Assembly: GCA_017465565.1 (NCBI GenBank)
Contig: JAFTWA010000055.1
Span: 1-64,000 of the forward strand
DNA length: 64,000 nucleotides
Reading direction: 5' to 3'
From: Tyzzerella sp.
GTDB lineage: Bacteria > Bacillota > Clostridia > Lachnospirales > Lachnospiraceae
In this document: positions 18,101-27,044 of the stretch, piece after piece
Numbering within the stretch: the stretch's first letter is position 1
How the letters are laid out: each line of letters opens with the position of its first letter
Made by a program: the position numbers and the translations under genes
Notes under the pieces: generated by a model
Seen by the model: the letters and a program-made list of their open reading frames with translations, nothing else
Told to the model about the DNA's origin: nothing
Databases searched by the model: none

Positions 18101-18186
18101 GATTGGACTTTTTGTCCAATGACAAATTTTATATTATATTTTATCCTCTTATTGGAACCGAAATTGGTAAAGATAGGAGGATTTTT
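18101..18186 (+). repeat. Copy 1 of an 86-bp duplicated segment (partner 49168-49257)
   Basis: Begins gattggacttttt and ends agataggaggattttt. It matches 49168-49257 nearly base for base with about ten differences and a 1-bp indel. In the partner locus it is the 3' part of a frameshifted gene; here only this tail is left and it serves as the leader and ribosome binding site (AGGAGG) of the next gene. Confidence 0.8.
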
Positions 18187-18540
18187 ATGTGTGAAAAGAA
18201 TGAAAACCAAGTGTTGCTTACTAAGGAAGAATTTGTAGATATTGTTAATAGGCTTCGTGAATCAAGCGATTTAGTAGACAAAGTGGATACTTTGTTCAGA
18301 GAAAGTCGAGAAAATGTAGAGTGCGATTTTTGTAATGGAGCAGGTTTACAGATTTCTCATGAACCAATTGTGGTCGATTTACTTCAGAAAATAATGAGAG
18401 ACAAAGGAGAAGATATTTCTTACTTCATTTATGAATTGGATTATGGCAGAGATTATGAGCCTGGATATGTATCAGATGATAATGGCATAGTTGATATGGG
18501 AACACCTGAGGCATTATACGAATTGCTTACAAAGGGTTAG
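18187..18540 (+). CDS. Unknown 117-aa protein
   Basis: Not recognised. ATG 18187 is chosen because AGGAGG lies 6 nt upstream; the frame is open further 5' only through the duplicated segment. The product is acidic, with no TM or signal sequence, and has a C-x-F-C-N-G-A-G stretch (CDFCNGAG about residue 49-56) that resembles half of a zinc-knuckle of the DnaJ type. The C-terminus is rich in Tyr/Asp (YELDYGRDYEPGYVSDDNG). It sits among accessory genes in one orientation. Confidence 0.65.
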   Translation: MCEKNENQVLLTKEEFVDIVNRLRESSDLVDKVDTLFRESRENVECDFCNGAGLQISHEPIVVDLLQKIMRDKGEDISYFIYELDYGRDYEPGYVSDDNGIVDMGTPEALYELLTKG

Positions 18541-18603
18541 TGCAGCAGTCTGTTGCACTAATTTCTTATCATCGAGTTAAGGACTAATGAGTGGAGGAAG
18601 ACT

Positions 18604-19596
18604 ATGGAAGAAAATACACAGTTAATGACGGTAGATAATATATGTAACCATGTTTATATTATAAGAGGACAGCAGGTTATGCTTGATTATGATTTGGCAG
18701 AAATATATGGATATGAAGTAAAACGTTTGAATGCACAGGTAAAAAATAATATTTCAAGATTTCCAGAAGACTTTATGTTTCAGTTAACAAAAGCAGAGGT
18801 CGAAAATTTGCGGTCGAATTTTTCGACCGCAAATATAAATCCTAAAAGTAGAGCTTTGCCACATGCATTTACCGAACAAGGAATCTATATGTTGGCAACT
18901 GTCCTCAGAGGGGAACTTGCGGAACAGCAAAGTATATTTATCATGCGTGCATTTCGGGAAATGCGTCACTATATAAAACAGAATCAGCAATTTGTTACAC
19001 AATCGGAAATGCGTCTTGTAACAGCTAAAGTGTCAGAGATATCAGTACAAATGGCGCGCATGTCTGATAGACAGAAGAAAACTGAGCAGAATGTTCAAGA
19101 TATTCAAAGGAGCATAGATATTATCAATGAGAATTTTGTGTCTGATAAGGATTTCAAGACCTTTGTTATATATAAAGGACAGAAATTCGAGGCAGATGCA
19201 GCATACATAGATGTTTATCAACAGGCAAATACAAGCATTTATGTTGTGGATGATTACATGAATACCAAAACATTACAACTGTTATCACAAAAGAAACAAG
19301 GTGTGGAAGTTATTCTATTTACCGAAAATGGACATGGTCGAAAAGGTTTTCTGACGACAGCAGTGGTAAATGATTTTATCAATCAATATCCACCACTTAG
19401 AATCAAATCAAATCTGGATTGTCATGATAGATTAATTGTTTTAGATTATGGGTTGCCTACAGAGCAAGCGTATCATTGTGGTGCATCCAGTAAAGACGCA
19501 GGTAAAAAACTTTGTGCCATCAATAAGATTGAAAACACAGAAATGATTTATTGTGTAATTGACAATTTGATGTTAGGGGCAGATAATATTATTTAA
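18604..19596 (+). CDS. ORF6N-domain protein with a PLD-like C-terminal domain
   Basis: 330 aa. The N-terminal ORF6N domain (about 8-100: VYIIRGQQVMLDYDLAEIYG, FTEQGIYMLATVLRG) is the DNA-binding module of phage antirepressors and many island genes. A coiled-coil-like linker (about 130-180) follows. The C-terminal part (about 185-330) has H274-x-R276-x4-D281 (HDRLIVLD) followed by GASSKDAG, which matches the phospholipase D HxKx4D motif with Arg for Lys. Start ATG 18604 has GGAGGAAG upstream. It is likely a nucleic-acid-binding accessory protein of uncertain role, perhaps with a degenerate nuclease domain. Confidence 0.8.
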   Translation: MEENTQLMTVDNICNHVYIIRGQQVMLDYDLAEIYGYEVKRLNAQVKNNISRFPEDFMFQLTKAEVENLRSNFSTANINPKSRALPHAFTEQGIYMLATVLRGELAEQQSIFIMRAFREMRHYIKQNQQFVTQSEMRLVTAKVSEISVQMARMSDRQKKTEQNVQDIQRSIDIINENFVSDKDFKTFVIYKGQKFEADAAYIDVYQQANTSIYVVDDYMNTKTLQLLSQKKQGVEVILFTENGHGRKGFLTTAVVNDFINQYPPLRIKSNLDCHDRLIVLDYGLPTEQAYHCGASSKDAGKKLCAINKIENTEMIYCVIDNLMLGADNII

Positions 19597-19773
19597 TACA
19601 TCTTTATTGTGAGTACAACATATGTGGAGATAGTCTGCCTTTTGTCGAAAAAAGCCAAATAAATCAAAGGATTTAGCCATTTTGGAAATAAAATAGATGT
19701 GTGTTTTGTAGCTTTATGAATGAACCATTTGAATATCGTAGCAGTGGGGTGTTGTGAAACTCTGCTGAATAAT

Positions 19774-19838
19774 AGGCTTTTGCTAAAAGGTATCACTTTT
19801 GCGAAAATGTATGATACTTTTCGGCAGAAGCCTTTTTA
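19774..19838 (+). terminator. Long hairpin terminator
   Basis: 22-nt arms at 19774-19795 and 19812-19833 (AGGCTTTTGC... with ...GCAGAAGCCT) pair with a few mismatches and are followed by TTTTTATA. It separates the accessory cluster from the beta-lactam-response genes. Confidence 0.75.
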
Positions 19839-19850
19839 TATAAAGATAAC

Positions 19851-20018
19851 TTGACTTCTAAATCTTACTGATGTAATATTTACACAAGCGCAGCAGATTC
19901 CCATGTGAATTTTTTTGCCTTGAAATCTTACACATGTAATAAAAACAAAGGAGGAATGCGAAGCAAGGAATAGATGTAACAGGAGAAAATTTTTTGTTCC
20001 AAAATCTTACGGATGTAA
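19851..20018 (+). promoter_or_regulatory. Promoter with three BlaI/MecI-type operators
   Basis: TTGACT at 19851-19856, 17-bp spacer and TAATAT at 19874-19879. Three copies of TTAC-N4-GTAA in the context AAATCTTAC....GTAAT lie at 19865-19876 (overlapping the -10), 19928-19939 and 20007-20018. The same operator occurs at 26963-26974 in front of blaI. The family consensus for BlaI/MecI sites is TACA-N-TGTA-like, which these fit. The long leader (about 210 bp) holds no gene. Confidence 0.85.
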
Positions 20019-20091
20019 TATTTTAGAACAGAGATGTAAATTGAAAATAGAATATGACCATATCAGCAAAGTAAAATGAATGGAGGTCAAT

Positions 20092-22215
20092 ATGAAGAAA
20101 GGAATAAGCAGAAACAAGCGAAAGAAAACAAGAAGCAGGCTCCTATGGATTGCGATTGCTGTTATAGGAATAGCTGCGGTAATTTCTGCAGTATGCGTGG
20201 CAGGAATGTTAGCAATAAAGGAAAATGCCAGGAGGACACCGGAAGAACTTCTGGTGGAGTACATGGATCATATTCCAAAGCAGGAGTATGAAAAAATGTA
20301 TGCGATGCTACATATTGAGTCATCGGGAAATGTCAGTCAGGAGGATTTCGTAACACGAAATAAAGCTATTTATGAAGGTATTGAGGTGCAAAATGTGACG
20401 GTTGAAATTCTGACATATGATGAGGAACAAATGACGGTAACCTATCAGACTTCCTTCGATACAGTTGCAGGAAATATCAGCTTTGAGAATGAAGCGCTTT
20501 TCCTGGAGAGTGAAGATGGATATAAGTTGGTTTGGGATGATTCCATGATTTTTCCGAATCTGACTTCTACAGATAAAGTAAGAGTTTCCACTACACAGGC
20601 AGAACGAGGAGAAATTCTGGATAGGAACGGGCGTGTTCTTGCAGGAAAAGGTACAGCATCTTCGGTTGGAATCGTTTCGGGCAAGTTGGAAAACAGAGAG
20701 GAAGCAATCGCACAAATTGCAGAACTGTTAGAAACTACACCGGAAGCGATAGAAAAGAAACTGTCTGCAAAGTGGGTAAAGGATGATTCTTTCGTTTCTA
20801 TTAAAACAATTCCAAGAGTGGAAGAAATTGAGTTAATGTCTATCAGTCCAGATGAAGAAGTCCTAAAGGAGAAAGAAAGGCATGAAAAGTTGCTGGAAAT
20901 TCCCGGAGTGATGATATCTGATGTTGAAGTGCGTGAATACCCGTTAGGGGAAGCTGCTGTACATTTGGTCGGGTATGTTCAAAGCGTTACTGCGGAAGAT
21001 TTAGAGGAACATGCAGGAGAAGGGTATACAGCCAATAGCGTAATCGGCAGAAGCGGAATGGAGGGCTTGTTCGAAAGTGAACTGAAAGGGCAGAACGGTT
21101 GCAGGATTTATATTGTAAACTCGGAAGGCAAAGAGAAGGAGGAGCTTGCTTGTATCCTGGTACAGCATGGGCAGGACATCCAGCTTACGATAGATGCTGA
21201 TTTACAGGTTTCCTTGTATGAGCAGTTTAAGGAAGACAAAAGCTGCTCGGTAGCCATGAATCCTTATACCGGAGAGGTATTGGCTTTGGTCAGCACACCG
21301 GCCTATGACAATAACGATTTTATTATGGGATTGTCGAGTGAGCAGTGGACTGCACTTAACGAGGATGAGAATAAGCCAATGTATAATCGGTTCCGGCAAG
21401 TGTGGTGTCCGGGTTCTACATTCAAGCCGATTACAGCTGCGATTGGACTAGAATCAGGGGCAATCGATCCAATGGAAGATTACGGGAACGTAGGCTTAAG
21501 CTGGCAAAAGGATGCATCGTGGGGGTCATATCATGTTACAACACTCCATGCATATGAACCAGTCATTTTAGAGAATGCCTTGATTTATTCCGATAATATC
21601 TATTTTGCAAAAGCAGCATTAAAGATTGGTTCGGATGAGTTGGAAAGTTCTTTGACACGGCTTGGTTTCAATGAGGAACTGCCGTTTGAGATTAAGATGG
21701 CAGAGTCGCAGTATTCTAATTCAGAGGGAATTGAAACTGAAATACAGTTAGCCGACAGCGGTTACGGACAAGGACAGGTTTTAGTGAATCCGTTACATAT
21801 GGCTTGTATCTATTCTGCTTTTTGTAATGAAGGTAACATCATAAAGCCTTATCTGGTCTATCAAAAGGAGGTAACGGCTGAATACTGGATTGCAGAAGCG
21901 TTTTCAGAAGAAACAGCCAATCGTGTATTGGAAGGAACAAAGAAGGTTGTGAATGATTCTAATGGAACTGGATATGCAGCCCATCGGGATGACATTCTTT
22001 TAGCAGGAAAAACAGGTACGGCAGAAATTAAGGCATCGAAGGACGACACTTCTGGTACGGAATTAGGATGGTTTGCAATTTTCACAGCAGAAGATACGGT
22101 AGAACGTCCTATATTGATTATCAGCATGGTAGAAGATGTGAAAGGAAGAGGAGGAAGCGGATATGTTGTTAAGAAAGACAACCTGGTTCTGGAAGAGTGG
22201 TTTAGCAGCAATTAG
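20092..22215 (+). CDS. MecA-like class B penicillin-binding protein
   Basis: 707 aa from ATG 20092 (TGGAGGTC upstream). N-terminal TM anchor (about 14-42), an NTF2-like MecA_N domain (about 50-165), a PBP dimerisation domain (about 180-345, QAERGEILDRNGRVLAG), and a transpeptidase domain with S442-T-F-K445, S500-D-N502 and K640-T-G642. This is the PBP2a/PbpC type that cross-links peptidoglycan and often has low beta-lactam affinity. The three BlaI-type operators upstream show it is induced by beta-lactams through the BlaR1/BlaI pair at 24758-26942. Followed by two lipoprotein genes in an overlapping operon. Confidence 0.93.
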   Translation: MKKGISRNKRKKTRSRLLWIAIAVIGIAAVISAVCVAGMLAIKENARRTPEELLVEYMDHIPKQEYEKMYAMLHIESSGNVSQEDFVTRNKAIYEGIEVQNVTVEILTYDEEQMTVTYQTSFDTVAGNISFENEALFLESEDGYKLVWDDSMIFPNLTSTDKVRVSTTQAERGEILDRNGRVLAGKGTASSVGIVSGKLENREEAIAQIAELLETTPEAIEKKLSAKWVKDDSFVSIKTIPRVEEIELMSISPDEEVLKEKERHEKLLEIPGVMISDVEVREYPLGEAAVHLVGYVQSVTAEDLEEHAGEGYTANSVIGRSGMEGLFESELKGQNGCRIYIVNSEGKEKEELACILVQHGQDIQLTIDADLQVSLYEQFKEDKSCSVAMNPYTGEVLALVSTPAYDNNDFIMGLSSEQWTALNEDENKPMYNRFRQVWCPGSTFKPITAAIGLESGAIDPMEDYGNVGLSWQKDASWGSYHVTTLHAYEPVILENALIYSDNIYFAKAALKIGSDELESSLTRLGFNEELPFEIKMAESQYSNSEGIETEIQLADSGYGQGQVLVNPLHMACIYSAFCNEGNIIKPYLVYQKEVTAEYWIAEAFSEETANRVLEGTKKVVNDSNGTGYAAHRDDILLAGKTGTAEIKASKDDTSGTELGWFAIFTAEDTVERPILIISMVEDVKGRGGSGYVVKKDNLVLEEWFSSN

Positions 22216-23404
22216 TTTTGTACTGATGCTTAGTGTTTCGGGGTGCAGCGATGCACCCCCGGAAGAAGATACAGTTTCGGAAACAGTCATCGATGTTCAG
22301 GCTGTTCCAGAAGAATCTCAGGAGGATGCAGAAGAAATTATAAACATCTGTATAGATCTTTATGAAAAGGCAGCAGAGGAAAATAAGTTGGCTGATTTGG
22401 AAACGATTCGCAGTATTGTAAATTGCCTTGGAGAAAATGGGTATCCGGCTGTTGACAGCAGAAATCAAGTTAACATGACTGAGGCAGAGCAGGTACTGGA
22501 ATTTTGCGAAAAAGTGGATGAACAGGAAGAAGCAGAAATAACGATTCTTGAAGTCAGTTATTTGGGCGGATTTGTAAAATACGATTTGCACACAAAAGAC
22601 GGAAATGTAGATGTGGTCAGAAGCTATTACAAGTACGAAAATTTAAGATTGCAAAGGGAGGTTACTGGAAGCTATCAGGCGGAGTATTGGAATTATACAG
22701 AAGAAGGTTACCTGATGTTTTCCGGTGTCTGGTTTTCAGAAGAATTGTATGTTCTTACATTGAGTGGGGCAGAGGAGCATACCGCATTACGAGTGCAGCC
22801 ATTGGATGAGACATATAGGGAGTTAAGTCGTAAATATCTCCTTCCAATCAGCTTTGAACGGAACAATATGTTCATTGTGGATTGGAGTGAGGATGATTTC
22901 GGGGATTTGAATTTCTATGATATGTATGACATTCTCTATCCAAAAGTAAATGATCAGTATGTTCCCTATGTTGTAGATGACAACCTGGCAGTCAGTGCAG
23001 TTTATCGGATTCCAAAGGAGGAATTTGAAAGTGTTATTATGAAATATTTCAATATTGATAGCGAAACGCTGCAATCCAAAACCGTCTATGATTCGGAGAA
23101 TCTGACTTATGAATATAAGCCGAGAGGATTTGAAGAAGTGGAGTACCCGGCATATCCATATTCAGAGGTAGTCGGTTTTACAGAAAACAGTGATAGGACA
23201 ATCACACTTACAGCTAATGTAGTGTTCCCTTACGCAGGAGATTCTAAGGTGTATGCCCACGAGGTTGTGGTCCGCCCTTTAGAGGATGGAGGCGTACAAT
23301 ATGTATCTAACCGAATTATACCATCTGAGGACAACTACAGAGAAACATGGCATACGCCACGGTTGACGTTGGAAGAATGGGAAGAATTGTACGGAGGCGA
23401 ATAA
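22163..23404 (+). CDS. Lipoprotein of the bla-type regulon (DUF6070-like), copy 1
   Basis: 413 aa. Lipoprotein signal with lipobox LSVSGC about residues 20-28, then an acidic linker. The ATG at 22163 lies 53 bp inside the PBP gene and has GAGGAGGAAG 4-5 nt upstream, so coupled translation is likely. The body is soluble beta-rich sequence without catalytic motifs and shares segments with the next protein: R-[IV]-P-K-E-E-F-E-S-[VL]-I-M-[KE]-Y, EVVGF/EVVGI and an ending beta segment with RFAEDG/RPLEDG. I associate this architecture with DUF6070. It is presumably an envelope partner of the PBP or of BlaR1. Confidence 0.72.
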   Translation: MLLRKTTWFWKSGLAAISFVLMLSVSGCSDAPPEEDTVSETVIDVQAVPEESQEDAEEIINICIDLYEKAAEENKLADLETIRSIVNCLGENGYPAVDSRNQVNMTEAEQVLEFCEKVDEQEEAEITILEVSYLGGFVKYDLHTKDGNVDVVRSYYKYENLRLQREVTGSYQAEYWNYTEEGYLMFSGVWFSEELYVLTLSGAEEHTALRVQPLDETYRELSRKYLLPISFERNNMFIVDWSEDDFGDLNFYDMYDILYPKVNDQYVPYVVDDNLAVSAVYRIPKEEFESVIMKYFNIDSETLQSKTVYDSENLTYEYKPRGFEEVEYPAYPYSEVVGFTENSDRTITLTANVVFPYAGDSKVYAHEVVVRPLEDGGVQYVSNRIIPSEDNYRETWHTPRLTLEEWEELYGGE

Positions 23405-24690
23405 TGGAAGATGTGAAATGGCTGTTTAAGTTAAAGAGGAAAATCATTCTGCTGATTATGATATTGCTGAACGGGTGCTTCTTGTGTGCATGTGGGAGAG
23501 AAGACAAAATTTCAGGCGAGCCACTTTGGGAAGATGCAGAAAAAATACCTTCTGCAGAGGAAACGAAAAGTACAGAGGAAGAAGCAGCAGAACAATGGAT
23601 AAAGGGCTATGACCTTCCAGTGGATGAGCAGGAAAGAGAAGAAGCTGAGATTGACTGTAAAAAGCTGATGAAACTTTATCTTGACATTTATGAAACAGCA
23701 GATAAAGGGATAGCATCCAATGTTGTTTTTGATGAACAAACGGTTCTTGAAATGCAGAAGAAGGTAAAAGATGCAGGAAATCCAGTTACCACGATGGTAA
23801 CGTATTCTAAAATGGAGAATTATGAAAGTGTTGATAGTTTTCTTAAAGAATGTATGGGAGGGAAAAGGGGAACTGTAGTAATTTATGAAATCCACAACGA
23901 TGGTGGACTGGGGAGAATGAAATTCATTTTCGATGGAACAGATATGTATGTTGTAAGTACAAGAGGAATCTGGAATGCTGAAAACAAGCCGGGGATTTCA
24001 TACATTTCTTACACCAGACTCAAAGAATGGGAATACACGGAAAAAGGATGGTTCTGTTATGAGTTGTGTGTGCCGGAGCCACCTGAGGTTAGTGAAATTA
24101 TGGATGGAAGCTGCCTGATTAGAGTAAAGCCAATGACAGAAGAACAGCGTGAAATGTCTGAACGTTGTGTCCGGGGTCTTGGATATCAAGGAAATAATCT
24201 CTTGTGTTCAAATTGGAACGGAGATAATTTGGGTAAGTTGGATTATAACGGAATGTTTGAATACCTGTATGGAATGAAATATGGAGAAAAGTTCAATTCC
24301 GAAGATTATCCCAATGGAATTCCCAAAGAAGAGTTTGAGAGTCTGATTATGGAGTATCTCTCTGTAACGGCGGAGCAGATACGGGAGTACGCAGCATTTG
24401 ATGAGGAAAACCAGACGTATTACTGGGTGCGACTTGGATGCTTTAATTATGCACCTACTTTCTTTGGAACTTCTCTGCCGGAGGTTGTCGGTATCAAAGA
24501 AAATGAAGATGGGACAGTCACGTTAACGGTGGAGGCGGTTTGTGACATGGTCATTTGCGATGATGCAGTCATAACCCATGAACTTACGGTAAGGTTTGCA
24601 GAGGATGGCAGTTTTCGGTATTTGGGGAATGAAATCCTAAATGACGGAATTATGCATATACCAGACTACCAATATCGAATTTGTGAATAG
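23404..24690 (+). CDS. Lipoprotein of the bla-type regulon (DUF6070-like), copy 2
   Basis: 428 aa from ATG 23404, which overlaps the previous stop as TAATG, with ACGGAGGCG upstream. Signal peptide with lipobox CFLCAC (Cys about 30). Paralogue of the preceding protein: both have IPKEEFES[VL]IM and a C-terminal segment on the pattern EVVG-x5-D-x-T-[IV]-T-L-T. Divergence is high, so the duplication is old. It ends the operon and runs into a bidirectional terminator facing blaR1. No enzymatic motif was found. Confidence 0.72.
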   Translation: MEDVKWLFKLKRKIILLIMILLNGCFLCACGREDKISGEPLWEDAEKIPSAEETKSTEEEAAEQWIKGYDLPVDEQEREEAEIDCKKLMKLYLDIYETADKGIASNVVFDEQTVLEMQKKVKDAGNPVTTMVTYSKMENYESVDSFLKECMGGKRGTVVIYEIHNDGGLGRMKFIFDGTDMYVVSTRGIWNAENKPGISYISYTRLKEWEYTEKGWFCYELCVPEPPEVSEIMDGSCLIRVKPMTEEQREMSERCVRGLGYQGNNLLCSNWNGDNLGKLDYNGMFEYLYGMKYGEKFNSEDYPNGIPKEEFESLIMEYLSVTAEQIREYAAFDEENQTYYWVRLGCFNYAPTFFGTSLPEVVGIKENEDGTVTLTVEAVCDMVICDDAVITHELTVRFAEDGSFRYLGNEILNDGIMHIPDYQYRICE

Positions 24691-24710
24691 CAACAGCGAG
24701 TGATAAGAAG

Positions 24711-24756
24711 AAAATCGGGTAAAGACCAGCTTTATGTTGAACATTTACCCGATTTT
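24711..24756. terminator. Bidirectional terminator between converging operons
   Basis: Perfect 13-bp arms AAAATCGGGTAAA (24711-24723) and TTTACCCGATTTT (24744-24756) with a 20-nt loop. A/T runs on both sides allow it to stop the lipoprotein operon and the opposing blaI-blaR1 operon. Confidence 0.85.
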
Positions 24757-24757
24757 G

Positions 24758-26554
24758 TTATTTCCAGATATTTATTTCAGATAAGATAGACATGGTTATT
24801 TCAGCTGCGTTGCCTCCGGTAGCGTTGCTATCTGCTTCAATATTGGTAGCAAAAAAGTATGTATTATCTCTAGTTTCAACGAAGCCGATAAACCATCCAT
24901 TTACATCCTGTCCATCTACACGGCCGGTTCCGGTCTTTCCGTAGAATGTTCTGTCATCGGAAGAGTAGAGACAGATGGCATCTTTTACTGCAATGATGTT
25001 TTCAGGAGCAAAGCCGAAGCTGTTATTCTGCAGCATGGTTAAAAGTTCGACCTGCTCTATAGGGGAAATCTCCAAGGAAGATTCCATCCAATAGGTGGAG
25101 AAATCGCCACTCATATTTTCATTTCCATATCCGATTTCTTGAATATAGTTACAAACGTCAGCGGCTCCAAGCTGATCATCCACCGCCTGGAAATACCAGT
25201 TAACAGAGGAGTTCATAGCGGACCGTAAGGTCTGATCCGTATTCCATTCTTCAAATGGATAGTTTTCTCCATTCCATGCAATAAAGGAGTTTTCTGGTGT
25301 AATGACACCTTCTTCTAATCCGAATAAGGCATCATATATTTTGTAGGTGGAGTTTGGTGCAACTCGCAGGGTGGCATGCTCCATGTCGTGTATGCTCCAT
25401 GCATCATTTTCCAAATCGTATAAAACAAAGCTGCCTTCGTATTCCTCAAAGTGTGCAGAAAGGTCTACATAGGAAACAGTCTCTGAGGAGGAATCCCATT
25501 GGTAGTAACTTTCATCCGCTGCGTATGTAGAAATAAAAGGAGCAAGTCCTAAAAGGAGAATTGCAGTCAGCACAAATGCAGTCATGCCTTTTAGTCTTTT
25601 CATAAATGTTGGCTTTTCATAAGAGGCAATATTGCTAATCCTGCGTTTCATCTGCTTCATATTTCCACCAAGGCCGGCAGAAAACGGAAAAGGAGTAAGT
25701 GAAACTTTTTCTGCAAAATTAATCAGTGTATTGCCATAATCCTCGTAATCGTCCTCTTCAAGCATCTTTAATACGGAAGTGTCACAGGCAACCTCCCTGT
25801 CATTACGCATTTCTTTCAGAGCGTACCACACAAGAGGATTAAACCAATATATCACTCCGGCAAGGTTCATCAAGAAACTTCCAATGGCATCATGGTGCTT
25901 GTAATGCTGCAGTTCGTGTAATAGCATATACCGCATGTCTGATTCGTTATAATCAGAGATCAGATGAATCGGCAGATAAATACACGGTTTCAAAAGCCCC
26001 ACAATAATCGGGGATTTCAAAAATGCGGTACTGTAGACGAGAATATCTCTTTGAATTCCCATTTCTTCTAAGCAGTGATTATATAGTCTGCGGACTTCAC
26101 GGTTTTGAAGGGGAAGTGCAGATTTCTCCAAAGTGCGTAAACGGAGCGAGGATTTGATTAACAAGATAATCATTGCAAGGATACCTATAAACCATATCCC
26201 CAACAATATGTATCCAGCGATGGATGGAGTCTCGCTGTTTACGGAAAGAGCAAAGTCATTCATCCAATCTGCATTTCCAGTCAGGTTAATCCCCACGGCT
26301 TCTCCTATAGCGGTTCCAGTGCCGGAAGCAGGAGAGCTTCTCAGGCTGCCCAGCCACGAGAAGATTTGCGGAAACCCGATTAGACGGAACGGTATAAAGG
26401 GAACTGCCAACAACCCGAGCAGCAGAAACCACAGATTATACTGCATTCGGCTGGAAAGAGTGTTTTTGAATATCCGCTTGGCTATCAAAAGAATTCCGAT
26501 GATACCGCTGATAAACACATTGCATATTAAAAAGCGTATCATAAAATTAGCCAC
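24758..26554 (-). CDS. blaR1: BlaR1-type beta-lactam sensor/metalloprotease
   Basis: 598 aa. The N-terminal M56 membrane metalloprotease has four TM segments and zinc motif H213-E-L-Q-H217. The extracytoplasmic C-terminal class D beta-lactamase-like sensor has S402-T-Y-K405, an S-x-V type motif about 449-451 and a KTGTG box near 545. Acylation of the sensor serine by a beta-lactam activates the protease, which leads to loss of the BlaI repressor. GTG at 26554 is the chosen start since AGGAGG is 8 nt upstream; it is 1 nt after the blaI stop. Length is typical. Confidence 0.93.
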   Translation of the reverse strand: MANFMIRFLICNVFISGIIGILLIAKRIFKNTLSSRMQYNLWFLLLGLLAVPFIPFRLIGFPQIFSWLGSLRSSPASGTGTAIGEAVGINLTGNADWMNDFALSVNSETPSIAGYILLGIWFIGILAMIILLIKSSLRLRTLEKSALPLQNREVRRLYNHCLEEMGIQRDILVYSTAFLKSPIIVGLLKPCIYLPIHLISDYNESDMRYMLLHELQHYKHHDAIGSFLMNLAGVIYWFNPLVWYALKEMRNDREVACDTSVLKMLEEDDYEDYGNTLINFAEKVSLTPFPFSAGLGGNMKQMKRRISNIASYEKPTFMKRLKGMTAFVLTAILLLGLAPFISTYAADESYYQWDSSSETVSYVDLSAHFEEYEGSFVLYDLENDAWSIHDMEHATLRVAPNSTYKIYDALFGLEEGVITPENSFIAWNGENYPFEEWNTDQTLRSAMNSSVNWYFQAVDDQLGAADVCNYIQEIGYGNENMSGDFSTYWMESSLEISPIEQVELLTMLQNNSFGFAPENIIAVKDAICLYSSDDRTFYGKTGTGRVDGQDVNGWFIGFVETRDNTYFFATNIEADSNATGGNAAEITMSILSEINIWK

Positions 26555-26555
26555 G

Positions 26556-26942
26556 TTAATTGCCTCCTTTTTGGTGCCTCTTGGAAAGAAGGGAGCGGAG
26601 GGTGTCTATTTCTGTTTCGGACAGTCTGTCGTTCTCTATGTACGCAGACAGCATGGCAGTGATGTCCCCGTCATAGTATCGTCTCAGAAAAGAATTGCTT
26701 TCCTGACCGATGTATTCGCTTTCTTTCACGACTGGAGTGTAAACAAACACTCGGCTCTGTTTTTCATAAGTCAAAGCGCCTTTGGTCACAAGGCGTTTGA
26801 TTAAAGTCTGTATCGTTTTCGGACTCCAGCTTGTGGTCTGTAATAATTTATCTGTTATTTCATTGGTACTGATCGGTGCATGTTTCCATACGATTTTCAT
26901 AACTTCAAATTCAGCTTCAGAAATTTGTGGTAAAGTACTCAT
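26556..26942 (-). CDS. blaI: BlaI/MecI family repressor
   Basis: 128 aa from the ATG whose complement is 26940-26942, with AAGGAG upstream. Winged-helix DNA-binding N-terminus (ISEAEFEVMKIVWKHAPIST, SPKTIQTLIKRLVTKGAL) and dimerisation C-terminus with RRYYDGDITAML. Binds TTAC-N4-GTAA operators in front of itself and of the MecA-like PBP. BlaR1-dependent removal of this repressor would induce both operons. Confidence 0.94.
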   Translation of the reverse strand: MSTLPQISEAEFEVMKIVWKHAPISTNEITDKLLQTTSWSPKTIQTLIKRLVTKGALTYEKQSRVFVYTPVVKESEYIGQESNSFLRRYYDGDITAMLSAYIENDRLSETEIDTLRSLLSKRHQKGGN

Positions 26943-26962
26943 ATCGAATTTCTCCTTAAATC

Positions 26963-27010
26963 TTACGTATGTAATAAATGTATTATAAGTGCTGTTTGGA
27001 CAAATGTCAA
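26963..27010 (-). promoter_or_regulatory. Consensus promoter and operator of blaI-blaR1
   Basis: On the minus strand TTGACA (27010-27005), a 17-bp spacer and TATAAT (26987-26982), both exact consensus. The operator TTAC-ATAC-GTAA at 26974-26963 covers the expected transcription start. This gives autoregulation by BlaI. Confidence 0.88.
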
Positions 27011-27044
27011 TTTCAGACAAAACGGGATAAATTTAACCGTATGG

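Noticed and set aside
26133-26804. 223-aa plus-strand frame opposite blaR1/blaI
   Set aside because: It lies entirely antisense to two well recognised genes and has no protein family features.
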